DNA from: Planctomycetota bacterium
GTDB lineage: Bacteria > Planctomycetota > UBA8108 > JACQVS01
Reading direction: 5' to 3'
Length of the DNA stretch: 64,000 nt
Assembly: GCA_028280485.1 (NCBI GenBank)
Contig: JANQLS010000112.1
Location: forward strand, 62,001 to 126,000
Each line of letters starts with the position of its first letter. Within the stretch, counting starts at the first letter, position 1. Made by a program: the position numbers and the translations under genes. Below are positions 25,063-33,444 of the stretch, one piece after another. Under the pieces are notes generated by a model. The model worked only from the letters and a program-made list of their open reading frames with translations. It ran no database searches and was not told the origin of the DNA.

Positions 25063-25599
25063 TCAGTAGACGATGTTTTTAATTCCGTGGAAACTTTCAG
25101 GAATCACATAATCCTTGCGGAGAGGATGCCCCTCCCAGTCTTCCGCACAAAGGATGCGAACCAGATTCGGATGACCTTCGAAGTGAACTCCCATCAAGTC
25201 AAAGGCTTCGCGTTCGTGCCAATTGGCGGTTTGCCAAAGATCACAAACAGAAGGAACACTGCCTCCTTCACGGGGAAGCTTCACCTTGAGGTTCAATCGG
25301 TGAACATGCTCCGTAGAGTCGAGGAAGTAAGTCACTTCAATTCTTCCTTCTTCATCATCTCCCCCCAGAAAATCTGCAGTAGAAACAGTGTGAAGTAGAT
25401 TGAAGTTCAATTCGGATTCATTCTTGAGGTATTCACAAACCTCGTGAAGAGAAGCCGGTTCGATCACCAGGAAAGGGTCCGCATTTTTAGCGGGCATGCT
25501 CTCTTCGAGAACTGCATCGGGAAATTTCTCTTTCACCATCGGAAAGATCTTTTCCGCGTCCTCTTTTCCTTTAGCGATTCTGGCTGCTTGGGTCGACAT
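25063..25599 (-). CDS. nuoC: NADH-quinone oxidoreductase subunit C (operon 1)
   Basis: 178 residues, the 30-kDa-type subunit of the peripheral arm. Signature region: VCDLWQTANWHEREAFDLMG near residue 122, followed by HFEGHPNLVRILCAEDWEGH and PLRKDYVIPESF. The N-terminal ~60 residues are variable, as usual. It is separate from nuoD, with a structured hairpin array between them. It lies 101 nt after the nuoB stop. Family assignment is secure. Confidence 0.93.
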   Translation of the reverse strand: MSTQAARIAKGKEDAEKIFPMVKEKFPDAVLEESMPAKNADPFLVIEPASLHEVCEYLKNESELNFNLLHTVSTADFLGGDDEEGRIEVTYFLDSTEHVHRLNLKVKLPREGGSVPSVCDLWQTANWHEREAFDLMGVHFEGHPNLVRILCAEDWEGHPLRKDYVIPESFHGIKNIVY

Positions 25600-25700
25600 G
25601 GCCTTCCCAATCTCCTTTAAGTTCGTTTTTTACTGAGTGCTGAAAACTTAACAATCTTAGGATTCAGCTTGTTGGTGTTCTAAGTGTCGCCGCCCCTGGC

Positions 25701-26240
25701 TTATGTCGGCTGATACATCTTCGGTTTCGTGGACAGACGTTCACGGTCGGTGATCCGTTCGCGCATCATCAATTTTTGAATTTTGAAGATACCTTCGAGC
25801 AAGGCTTCGGGGCGAGGAGGACAACCGGGCACATAGACATCGACAGGAATGACCAAGTCGACACCCTTAACCACGTGATATCCATACTTCACATAGGGTC
25901 CACCCCGAATCACGCAGCCACCCATCGCGATGACGAACTTAGGTTCGGGCATCTGATCGTAGAGGCGCTTGACCCTCGGTGCCATCTTGTGAGTTACCGT
26001 TCCGGCGACGATCATCAAGTCAGCTTGACGAGGCGTAGCCCTGAAGGTCTCCGATCCAAAACGAGCGAGGTCGTATTTACAGGCACCGGCAGCCATCATT
26101 TCGATCGCGCAACAAGCTAAACCGAATGTGAGCGGCCAAACAGAGTTTGCCCGAGTGAGGTTGACGACGTTGTCGACGGTATTCAGAAGCACTGAATCGC
26201 GCGTCAACGGGTCGGGGTTCATATTCTCGAGTTGGGTCAT
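25701..26240 (-). CDS. nuoB: NADH-quinone oxidoreductase subunit B, cluster N2 protein (operon 1)
   Basis: 179 residues. NuoB carries the terminal [4Fe-4S] cluster N2 that reduces quinone. The four ligands are present: the tandem Cys43-Cys44 in [12 protein letters not shown], Cys109 in MGGCVIRGG, and Cys140 in [14 protein letters not shown]. The residues after Cys109 (VIRGGPY) differ from the usual small-residue/Ser-Gly-Gly pattern seen in NuoB of operon 2 (ASSGGVF), which could tune the cluster or its donor. Gaps of about 100 nt lie on both sides in the operon. Confidence 0.95.
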   Translation of the reverse strand: MTQLENMNPDPLTRDSVLLNTVDNVVNLTRANSVWPLTFGLACCAIEMMAAGACKYDLARFGSETFRATPRQADLMIVAGTVTHKMAPRVKRLYDQMPEPKFVIAMGGCVIRGGPYVKYGYHVVKGVDLVIPVDVYVPGCPPRPEALLEGIFKIQKLMMRERITDRERLSTKPKMYQPT

Positions 26241-26341
26241 TGGATTGGTCCCTACGAGGAGCTTCTAACTAGTTTTAAGGTTAAAATTGAAAACTCTGGA
26301 ATGTCTTTACCACCAAGGGTGAATCAGGAATCGACAGAGGC

Positions 26342-26926
26342 TTAAGCTGCTTGGGCAACTTCCGCTTCGGCATTGTCATCTTGAGGTTCAGTTGATTCTG
26401 GCTCTGAACTCTTCCTGCTGACGTGGGCATCCGTCGCCTTGATCCAATCTAAGTCTCCCTTCTTCCAGCAATAAACAAAGCCAGCGAGAAGGATAATAAT
26501 AAAGATGAGCATTTCTAAGAATAGGAAGGAACCGTAACTCGCTTCCCGAAGGTCTCTAAAGATCGCGGCCCAGGGAAATAAGAAGGCAACTTCGACATCA
26601 AAGATGAGAAACACCAAGGCTACGGTATAAAAGCGGATATCGAAGCGGACCCAGGAAGTTCCGACGGCCGGCTCCCCACACTCGTAAGTTTCACCCTTGG
26701 AAGGCTCATCTTCAGGCATTGCAGCCGGCCGAGCGATTCGACTGAGAAGCGAAACCGTTCCGACCACAAAGGCGATCCCAAACAAGGTAAAAATGAGGAT
26801 GGCGGTTAAGTCATAACCCATGCTTCCTCGTGCTGCAGATTCCGCGGGGGCTGCTGCTTCATTTGCTGCTTGGGCCAGAACGGCGTTCAAATGCTGAACG
26901 ATCGATGCTGAGAGGCTTGAAACCAT
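26342..26926 (-). CDS. nuoA: NADH-quinone oxidoreductase subunit A with N- and C-terminal extensions (operon 1)
   Basis: 194 residues against ~120-145 typical. The core has three membrane segments and the conserved KGETYECGEPAVGTSWVRFD followed by FLIFDVEVAFLFPWA. The N-terminal ~35 residues contain VLAQAANEAAAPAESAA, like the extensions of NuoK and NuoH here. An internal ATG (MGYDLTAILIF, residue 36) is the alternative start. The C-terminus carries a ~35-residue acidic tail. First gene of operon 1; a 745-nt divergent intergenic region lies upstream. Confidence 0.92.
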   Translation of the reverse strand: MVSSLSASIVQHLNAVLAQAANEAAAPAESAARGSMGYDLTAILIFTLFGIAFVVGTVSLLSRIARPAAMPEDEPSKGETYECGEPAVGTSWVRFDIRFYTVALVFLIFDVEVAFLFPWAAIFRDLREASYGSFLFLEMLIFIIILLAGFVYCWKKGDLDWIKATDAHVSRKSSEPESTEPQDDNAEAEVAQAA

Positions 26927-27671
26927 GACTTTTACCGTCGACGGGTCAAATTTTTAATCAAATATCATGTAAGATGGAGAGCCGATCAGGACTCCATTAC
27001 AAAAACGAACTCACTTCCCCCCCACTCTTTGGAAATAGTCTCTCTTTTAAGACAAGAGAAAAGCGACGTGAAATGAGCTCGATAGGCATGCAACAATAAG
27101 CCGCACGTCTAGCTCTAACTGCAACGAGAGTTGCAGTTAAAATACGCTTAAAAGAGCGCAAAGGATGAGCTAAGCATGTACTTAGGTTCGTTACAATTTT
27201 CACAAAGTCTTGGAAATCCTATATTTTCCTTCACCTTTTGCAATGATTTTCCCTACATTTTCAACGGCTTACTATCATCCCCTAGAGGTGCGTCAAAAAG
27301 CTCCACTCGCGCGGTAAAGAACCGCTAAATACGAGGCGCAAAAAAACATTATCGGATCCCGTTGAGTTGGTGCGAGAAAGTAGAAATCCACAGTGAATTC
27401 ACAAGATCTTAAGAACTCATTAAGAAAATCTTCAAATCACAATTGACCCTCAACTTGCCGGGGACTACCTTATTCGCCTCCACCCTTATATTCCTTATAT
27501 AGTGAAAAGGAATCCTAGAAGGAGTCCACTGTAAGTCGAACTGGACGAGCGGGAGAGAGAACTCAAATTCTTGCTCATACAAAACTTGAGGCGAGTCGCC
27601 AGCGGTTTTGACCTATTTTGAGTCATCACTATCAATAGATTCATTCCCTAAACATCGAGGACAACATTCAC
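26927..27671. other. Divergent intergenic region of 745 nt between nuoA (operon 1) and a lactonase gene
   Basis: It must hold two divergent promoters. Visible: a perfect hairpin AACTGCAAC-GAGA-GTTGCAGTT at 27117-27138; a half site TTTGTGAAAATT (minus strand, 27206-27191) that matches the left half of the palindrome upstream of operon 2; and a GCGGT-AAAGA-ACCGC hairpin near 27330. A 68-codon ORF in this stretch has no coding character. No RNA gene was recognised. Confidence 0.45.
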
Positions 27672-28721
27672 ATGGTAAACAACAGACCTACCAGCCACTG
27701 GATAGCTCCGATGGCGATCCTCGCATTAGCGACATTCTCCTTTTTAGGCTTAGGTTGCGCCGGAAAACGCACTCTCGGGACCATTGAAATCTTAAGCCCG
27801 AAAGCGAACGCCCTCATTCCTGCCGGTGCTAAGATGGAAATCCTCGGCGAGGGTTACGATTGGGCTGAAGGCCCGGTGTGGGTTCCCGATGAAACAGGAG
27901 GACATGTCTTGTTTTCTGACATCCCGCCCAACAGCGTCTATCGCTGGAAAGAAGGTCAGGGTGTTTCTCTTTACTTAAAACCCGCTGGATATACCGGTGA
28001 TGTCGCTCGAAAAGGCGAACCCGGCTGTAATGGCCTAGCGTTAGATAAAAGTGACGGCACCGTGGTCTTCTGTGAACACGGAAACCGCCGCATCGCCAAA
28101 CTGGTCGACCCTGAGCGAGCGATGAAGATCACTTTGGCAGACAACTATCAGGGAAAACGCTTCAACAGCCCCAATGATTTAGTCTTCCACACGAACGGAG
28201 ACCTCTATTTCACCGATCCTCCCTACGGATTAGAGAAAAGAATGGATGATCCGGCCAAAGAACTAGATTTCCAGGGGGTCTACCGCTTGTCCAAAGATAA
28301 GAAGGTCACTTTATTAACCAAAGAGATGACTCGACCCAATGGGATCGGCTTCTCTCCCGATGAAAAAACTCTCTACGTGGCGAATTCCGATCCTAAAATG
28401 GCGATCTGGAAGAAATTTCCCGTCAATGAAGATGGAACCTTAGGTGAAGGAACCGTCTTGGCTGACAAAACAGAGTGGGTCGGGCAAGAAGATAAAAAAG
28501 GCCTTCCCGATGGCTTAGCCGTCGATACTGAAGGTAATATCTACGCAACCGGACCGGGTGGAGTCTTGATCTTCACACCTGAAGGTGAACACATCGCCAC
28601 CTTAGCCACCGGCCAAGCAACTGCCAACTGTGGCTTCGGAGAAGATGGCCACACGCTTTTTATCACCGCCGATTACTACTTCTTAAAGATTCGACTGAAA
28701 GCTAAAGGACTAGGGTTTTGA
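27672..28721 (+). CDS. SMP-30/gluconolactonase-like lipoprotein
   Basis: 349 residues. The N-terminus has a hydrophobic stretch ending in the lipobox FLGLGCAGK, so it is probably lipid-anchored after signal peptidase II cleavage. The rest is a six-bladed SMP-30/gluconolactonase/LRE-like propeller: the metal-binding glutamate lies in YDWAEGPVWV, then CNGLALDKSDG, RFNSPNDLVFHTNGDLYFTD, TRPNGIGFSPDEKTLYVANS, and GLPDGLAVDTEGNIYATGPG. These are the expected Glu, Asn and Asp ligands. It probably hydrolyses sugar lactones outside the cytoplasm; the substrate cannot be predicted. Followed by a strong terminator. Confidence 0.88.
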   Translation: MVNNRPTSHWIAPMAILALATFSFLGLGCAGKRTLGTIEILSPKANALIPAGAKMEILGEGYDWAEGPVWVPDETGGHVLFSDIPPNSVYRWKEGQGVSLYLKPAGYTGDVARKGEPGCNGLALDKSDGTVVFCEHGNRRIAKLVDPERAMKITLADNYQGKRFNSPNDLVFHTNGDLYFTDPPYGLEKRMDDPAKELDFQGVYRLSKDKKVTLLTKEMTRPNGIGFSPDEKTLYVANSDPKMAIWKKFPVNEDGTLGEGTVLADKTEWVGQEDKKGLPDGLAVDTEGNIYATGPGGVLIFTPEGEHIATLATGQATANCGFGEDGHTLFITADYYFLKIRLKAKGLGF

Positions 28722-28777
28722 TCACACAATAAGTGTTAACGATCCCCGGTGAATAAGTTCAAGTACATTCAGTCTAA

Positions 28778-28815
28778 GCAAAAGGCCTCTCTTCCATAGA
28801 AGAGAGGCCTTTTGC
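28778..28815 (+). terminator. Strong rho-independent terminator
   Basis: GCAAAAGGCCTCTCTTC, loop CATA, and its exact complement GAAGAGAGGCCTTTTGC make a 17-bp perfect stem. It lies about 57 nt past the lactonase stop and isolates it from the next gene. Confidence 0.9.
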
Positions 28816-28825
28816 TAGTAGTCAT

Positions 28826-28859
28826 CATTTCATGCGCGAAGCGTAAGCGAGCGCTGCGG
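28826..28859 (+). repeat. ATTTCAAGC-type repeat, single copy
   Basis: CATTTCATGCGCGAAGCGTA continues with AGCGAGCGCTGCGG. The outer stem here is GCGC/GCGC, where other copies have CCC/GGG. It lies just upstream of the PVC cytochrome gene. Confidence 0.6.
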
Positions 28860-28882
28860 TAAACCTAAACGGGCTAAGAATA

Positions 28883-31800
28883 ATGAAAATAAAATTAGCT
28901 TTAGTATTAACAATCATTATCCCCTTTTCGATTTTCGCCCAACCCACCACCCCCAACGATGCCGAACTCGCCATCCAACGCTTTCAAGTTGATGAAGGCT
29001 TAAAGGTATCTCTTTTTGCACAAGAGCCACTCTTAGCGAATCCCGTTGCCTTCACCATCGATAATCAAAACCGCTTTTACGTTGTAGAAACCTATCGGCT
29101 CAATGACGGAGTTACCGATACCCGGCAACACATGTATTGGCTTGACGATGACATGGCGCTACGGACCGTTCAGCAACGGGTGGAAATGTACAAGAAGCAC
29201 CACGGTGATCAGTTTGAAGAAACTTACATCGGGCATGACGATCGGGTGAAGTTGATCCTCGACACCGACAATGATGGCAAAGCAGATAAAGACTTTGTTT
29301 TTGCTTCTGGTTTTACCCAAGCAGGAGTCGGCTTAGGAGCCGGTGTTCTCAAGCGAGGAAAAGATGTTTGGTATGCCTGTATCCCTGACTTATGGCTTCT
29401 TCATGATCGAGACAACGATGGCGTTTCGGATCAACGCCGATCTCTTCACACCGGTTACGGAGTTCACGTAGGTTATTTAGGTCACGATCTTCATGGTCTG
29501 ATCTTCGGTCCTGATGGCAAACTTTACTTTAGTATTGGAGATCGCGGTACCAACGTTAAAACTAAAGACCGCCATATTTATTTACCCGATACTGGCGCCG
29601 TTTTTCGTTGTGAACCCGATGGGTCCGAACTCGAAGTTTTTGCTTACGGCTTGAGGAATCCCCAGGAGTTAGCCTTCGACGATTTCGGAAATTTGTTTAC
29701 CGGAGAAAACAATTCTGATTCTGGAGACAAAGCGCGTTGGGTGTACTTGGTTGAAGGAGGAGATAGCGGTTGGAGGATGGGCTACCAATACATCACTCAA
29801 CCGGTTTCACGCGGCCCATGGAACGTCGAAAAACTGTGGCATCCACAGTTTGATGGTCAAGCAGCTTATATTATCCCTCCGATTGCCAACTACGCCGATG
29901 GGCCTTCGGGCTTAGCTTACTACCCCGGAACGGGTCTCGGTGATAAGTATAAAGACTTGTTTTTCCTTTGTGATTTTCGGGGCGACTTTGCTCACAGTGG
30001 AGTGCGTTTAATTTCGGTAACTCCCAAGGGCGCTAGCTTTGAAATGCAAGATCGAGGTCAATTTATTTGGAGTGTTTTAGCCACTGACATCGAATTCGCC
30101 CCCGATGGCTCTGCCTACGTTTCTGATTGGTTACAAGGATGGGAAAAAACAGATCAAGGACGCTTGTATAAAATTGCCCATCCTGAACACGCTCAATCAA
30201 AACTGGTTCAAGAAACAAAGAGATTACTCAACGAAGGTTTTCAAAAAACTGAAGCCCCCCACCTTATTCAGCTCCTCGATCACCCCGATCGAAGGGTTCG
30301 GCAAGAAGCGCAGTTTGAACTGGCTCAACGCAGTTCCAGCTCAGTTCCTCTATTAATTCAAGCCGCACAAAAACAGAATCCTCGGATGACGCGCATTCAT
30401 GCCATCTGGGCTCTCGGACAGATTGGACGAAAAACGAGTACGATTCTGCAACCTCTCATCCAACTCACTGAAGATGAAGATATCGAAGTCCAAGCGCAAC
30501 TGTGCCGCGTTTTTAGTGATGCAAAATTTAAAGAAAGCGCATCGGCAGTCAGCAAACTATTAACCTCTCCAAATTTAAGAGTTCGATCCCTCGCCTGTAT
30601 AAGCTTGAGTAAAATAGGAGATCCGTCACATATCCCTGCCATCTTTCAAGTCCTCAAAGAGAACTCGGATAAAGACCCCGTCGTCCGCCACTCTGCAGCA
30701 TTGGCCTTAGCGAGGATAGGTGATATCACCGCGATTGCTGCGAGAGCCAAAGATCCTCATCCTTCGGTTCGAATGGGTTCTCTTTTAGCGATGCGTCATA
30801 TGCGTTCTTCGTTTATTACTTTGTTCCTCGACGATGTTAAAGACGAAATTGTTTTAGAAGCCGCTCGCGCGATCTACGACCTACCAATCCCTACAGCCTT
30901 TGAAGCACTGACGAAAATCAAAAATCGTACTTCACTCAGTCGCCCTCTGGCTCAACGCATTCTCAATGCGATGCACCGGTTAAATAAAGCAAAAGAAATC
31001 GCATCGTTCGCAACTCGTAAAGACCTCGACACCGCAACTCGAATCGAAGCGATTGAACTTCTAAAAACCTGGGAAGCTCCTCAAGGACGTGACCGCGTCG
31101 TCGGAGCTTGGAGACCGCTCGACAATCGATCGAAGGAAGATTCCATTCAGGCTCTACAACCGGTCGTAGCTCCTTTGTTAAGCTCAGGAATAACAGAACT
31201 TCAAACCGTTACGATTCAAACCATCCAAACTTTAGCACTCACCGATTGGCTTCAACCCCTGAGCCAACTCGTCTCAACTGAAGAAACCCCCATTGCAGTA
31301 CGAGTTGAATCATTGAGAGCCTTGTCCAAGTTAGAGGCCAAGAACTTGGCTGAAATCATCAATAAGGCATTGAATTCAAATCACCTTCAACTGCGAGTAG
31401 CTGCCTTAGAACAATTGGGGAAACTCTCACCCCCTCAAGCGCTTCAAGAAATTGAACGCACTCTCAACTCCAGAACGACCCGCGAAAAACAGATGGCATT
31501 CAAGGTCTTAGGATCATTGAAAGCAGCGAAAGCCGATGAGATTTTAGAAAATTGGCTCGATCGACTTAAAAATGGAAATGTGCCTCCCCCTTTACGACTT
31601 GATTTATTAGAAAGCGCAAAATTAAGGAACTCGTCATCGGTTGCCGCGAAGGTCGAAGCTTACGAAGATTCCAAAGATCCCGACGATGCGCTCAGCCCCT
31701 ATATCGAACTTTTAGCCGGAGGAAATCGGTGGAACGGGAGAAAAGTGTTCTTCCAAAACACTCAAGTTTACTGCGTCCGTTGCCACAAAATTAACAAAAA

Positions 31801-32137
31801 CGGAGGAGACGTAGGGCCCGATTTATCTCAAGTTGCCAAAGAAAAATCTCGACGATACCTGTTAGAATCCATAGTCTTTCCGGATCAAGATGTGGCAGAA
31901 GGCTTCGAGTCGGTTCAGTTGATTGTAAGGCAGGGGGTCGTTTATAACGGAGTCCTCAAAGCTGAAGATGAGTCTTCAGTGACCATCGCAGACAATCAGG
32001 CGAAACTCATCAAAATCCAAAAAGATGACATCTTGAACCGTTCACGAGGGATTTCAGCTATGCCTCAAGATTTACACACTAAGATTTCTCCTTCGGAACT
32101 TAGAGATTTAGTGGAGTTCTTGACCACTCTAAAATGA
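28883..32137 (+). CDS. PVC-type membrane-bound dehydrogenase / HEAT-repeat / CxxCH cytochrome c protein
   Basis: 1084 residues. A short signal peptide (2-18) is followed by a propeller of the TIGR02604/glucose-dehydrogenase type (about 25-430; GLRNPQELAFDDFGNLFTGE, Ca-binding-like LDTDNDGKADKDFV). About 440-900 consists of HEAT-like helical repeats. The C-terminal domain (TIGR02603 type) has one heme c site, CVRCHK, at residues 964-968, and GGDVGPDLSQVAKEKSRRYL. This three-part architecture is a hallmark of Planctomycetota and related PVC bacteria. It is probably a periplasmic electron-transfer dehydrogenase; the substrate is unknown. A five-stem hairpin array follows 39 nt past the stop. Confidence 0.9.
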   Translation: MKIKLALVLTIIIPFSIFAQPTTPNDAELAIQRFQVDEGLKVSLFAQEPLLANPVAFTIDNQNRFYVVETYRLNDGVTDTRQHMYWLDDDMALRTVQQRVEMYKKHHGDQFEETYIGHDDRVKLILDTDNDGKADKDFVFASGFTQAGVGLGAGVLKRGKDVWYACIPDLWLLHDRDNDGVSDQRRSLHTGYGVHVGYLGHDLHGLIFGPDGKLYFSIGDRGTNVKTKDRHIYLPDTGAVFRCEPDGSELEVFAYGLRNPQELAFDDFGNLFTGENNSDSGDKARWVYLVEGGDSGWRMGYQYITQPVSRGPWNVEKLWHPQFDGQAAYIIPPIANYADGPSGLAYYPGTGLGDKYKDLFFLCDFRGDFAHSGVRLISVTPKGASFEMQDRGQFIWSVLATDIEFAPDGSAYVSDWLQGWEKTDQGRLYKIAHPEHAQSKLVQETKRLLNEGFQKTEAPHLIQLLDHPDRRVRQEAQFELAQRSSSSVPLLIQAAQKQNPRMTRIHAIWALGQIGRKTSTILQPLIQLTEDEDIEVQAQLCRVFSDAKFKESASAVSKLLTSPNLRVRSLACISLSKIGDPSHIPAIFQVLKENSDKDPVVRHSAALALARIGDITAIAARAKDPHPSVRMGSLLAMRHMRSSFITLFLDDVKDEIVLEAARAIYDLPIPTAFEALTKIKNRTSLSRPLAQRILNAMHRLNKAKEIASFATRKDLDTATRIEAIELLKTWEAPQGRDRVVGAWRPLDNRSKEDSIQALQPVVAPLLSSGITELQTVTIQTIQTLALTDWLQPLSQLVSTEETPIAVRVESLRALSKLEAKNLAEIINKALNSNHLQLRVAALEQLGKLSPPQALQEIERTLNSRTTREKQMAFKVLGSLKAAKADEILENWLDRLKNGNVPPPLRLDLLESAKLRNSSSVAAKVEAYEDSKDPDDALSPYIELLAGGNRWNGRKVFFQNTQVYCVRCHKINKNGGDVGPDLSQVAKEKSRRYLLESIVFPDQDVAEGFESVQLIVRQGVVYNGVLKAEDESSVTIADNQAKLIKIQKDDILNRSRGISAMPQDLHTKISPSELRDLVEFLTTLK

Positions 32138-32176
32138 GTTGAAGCAGGAGCTGAAGTGTCCCTTCTGCATTTTTGA

Positions 32177-32326
32177 GGACTAAAGGTCATATCGACCTTT
32201 AGTCCAACGCTCCAAGCAGTTCTACGAACTGCGTCGCTTCACAAACATAGGCTAAGAGCCTATGTTTGTGATTTGCGTGATCCCACGCAAATATAATTAG
32301 TTCCTGTTATTCAACAGGAACTAATT
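32177..32326 (+). repeat. Five-stem hairpin array, copy downstream of the PVC cytochrome gene
   Basis: S5 32177-32205 (GGACTAAAGGTC ... GACCTTTAGTCC), S4 32216-32232 (GCAGTTC-TAC-GAACTGC), S3 32240-32270 (CACAAACATAGGCT-AAG and its complement), S2 32271-32292 (ATTTGCGTG-ATCC-CACGCAAAT), S1 32295-32326 (AATTAGTTCCTGTT-ATTC and its complement). It shares order, loops and linkers with the copies at 24911 and 49449, but most stem sequences differ and are fully compensated. Confidence 0.8.
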
Positions 32327-32353
32327 TTCACCGACATCATTCTCTGGATAAAT

Positions 32354-33334
32354 GTGATGACCTACATTCTTTTCGCAGTTGGCTTCATCTTGCTCATCAA
32401 GGGAGCAGACTTACTCGTGGATGGAGCCGCCTCGATTGCGAAGTCTCTCAGCATTTCAAATATCGTCATCGGATTAACGATCGTCGCGTTTGGAACATCC
32501 GCTCCTGAATTGGTCGTCAGTGCTTACTCGGCTTACAAAGGCAATACCGACTTAGCCATCGCCAATGTCCTCGGAAGTAATATCGCGAATACTCTTTTAA
32601 TCTTGGGTGCATCTGCCGTTCTTTGCCCCCTGATTATTAGGCAAAATACCGCTCGGAAGGAAATCCCGTTCAGCCTTCTGTCCATCCTCCTCGTCGGATT
32701 TCTTGCCAATGACTCTTTGGTCGAAGTGAATGAAAACATTCCCGATGTGATTTCGAGAACCGACTCGTTAGCCCTCCTATGTTTCTTTGCATTGTTCTTA
32801 CACTACACCTTCAGTATCGCTCGATTGGACAATGGAGATGAGAACGAAGGTGAAGATGAAATCAAACAGAGAAGCCTACCCGTCGCCATCGTTTTGGTTC
32901 TTTTGGGCTTAGCCGGCTTAACCTTTGGAGGTCAGTGGATTGTCGACGGCGCAGTTAGTATTGCGGAATCGATGGAAATCTCTCAACGGGTCATCGGACT
33001 CACCGTGGTTGCTTTTGGAACAAGCCTTCCCGAACTTGCAGCCTGTATGGTCGCCGCCTGGAAGAAACAACCCGACTTGGTAGTCGGCGGAATCATCGGA
33101 TCGAATATTTTTAACCTGCTTTGGATCTTAGGTGCTGGCTCGATGATCACAAATCTGCCTTTTGACCGCGCCGGAATCGGAGATATCATCATCAACATGG
33201 CCGCCACGGCTTTGATCCTGATCTTCCTCTTAGTCGGAAAGCTCCGCGGGCATATCGAAAGATGGCAAGGTGCGCTTTTTGTTCTTCTTTATTTCGGCTA
33301 TATGGTCTATACGGTTATTGGCGCGAAGTCGTAA
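32354..33334 (+). CDS. Calcium/sodium antiporter (CaCA family, YrbG-like)
   Basis: 326 residues with about ten membrane segments in two inverted halves. Each half carries the alpha-repeat ion site: GLTIVAFGTSAPELVVSAYS plus VLGSNIANTLLILG in the first, and GLTVVAFGTSLPELAACMVA plus IIGSNIFNLLWILG in the second. A charged cytoplasmic loop (DNGDENEGEDEIKQ) separates the halves. This is the standard bacterial exchanger size. It exchanges Ca2+ for Na+ (or H+) across the inner membrane. It starts 28 nt after the five-stem array and is followed by a REP-like pair; probably monocistronic. Confidence 0.93.
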   Translation: MMTYILFAVGFILLIKGADLLVDGAASIAKSLSISNIVIGLTIVAFGTSAPELVVSAYSAYKGNTDLAIANVLGSNIANTLLILGASAVLCPLIIRQNTARKEIPFSLLSILLVGFLANDSLVEVNENIPDVISRTDSLALLCFFALFLHYTFSIARLDNGDENEGEDEIKQRSLPVAIVLVLLGLAGLTFGGQWIVDGAVSIAESMEISQRVIGLTVVAFGTSLPELAACMVAAWKKQPDLVVGGIIGSNIFNLLWILGAGSMITNLPFDRAGIGDIIINMAATALILIFLLVGKLRGHIERWQGALFVLLYFGYMVYTVIGAKS

Positions 33335-33343
33335 TCCTACCCC

Positions 33344-33424
33344 GTAGCCGAATTCGTAAGAATTTGGCCGGCTTTCAAGACATTTTCAAAATCCAAGACG
33401 CCAAACTTTTACAAGTTCGGCTAC
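33344..33424. repeat. REP-like hairpin pair (GTAGCC/GNNA family)
   Basis: Plus-strand hairpin GTAGCCGAATTC-GTAA-GAATTTGGC (33344-33368) and, 41 nt on, a minus-strand hairpin GTAGCCGAACTT-GTAA-AAGTTTGGC (33400-33424). The pair fills the gap between the antiporter and alcohol dehydrogenase genes. Confidence 0.8.
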
Positions 33425-33444
33425 GACTTTAATCAAATAAATCT

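Noticed and set aside
26997-27203. 68-codon ORF upstream of nuoA (operon 1)
   Set aside because: Composition is unlike a protein, it contains a perfect hairpin (27117-27138), and there is no ribosome site.
32177-32326. Treating the five stems as ordinary rho-independent terminators
   Set aside because: Stems lack T-runs, five occur in fixed order, and two copies lie inside operons where termination would be harmful.
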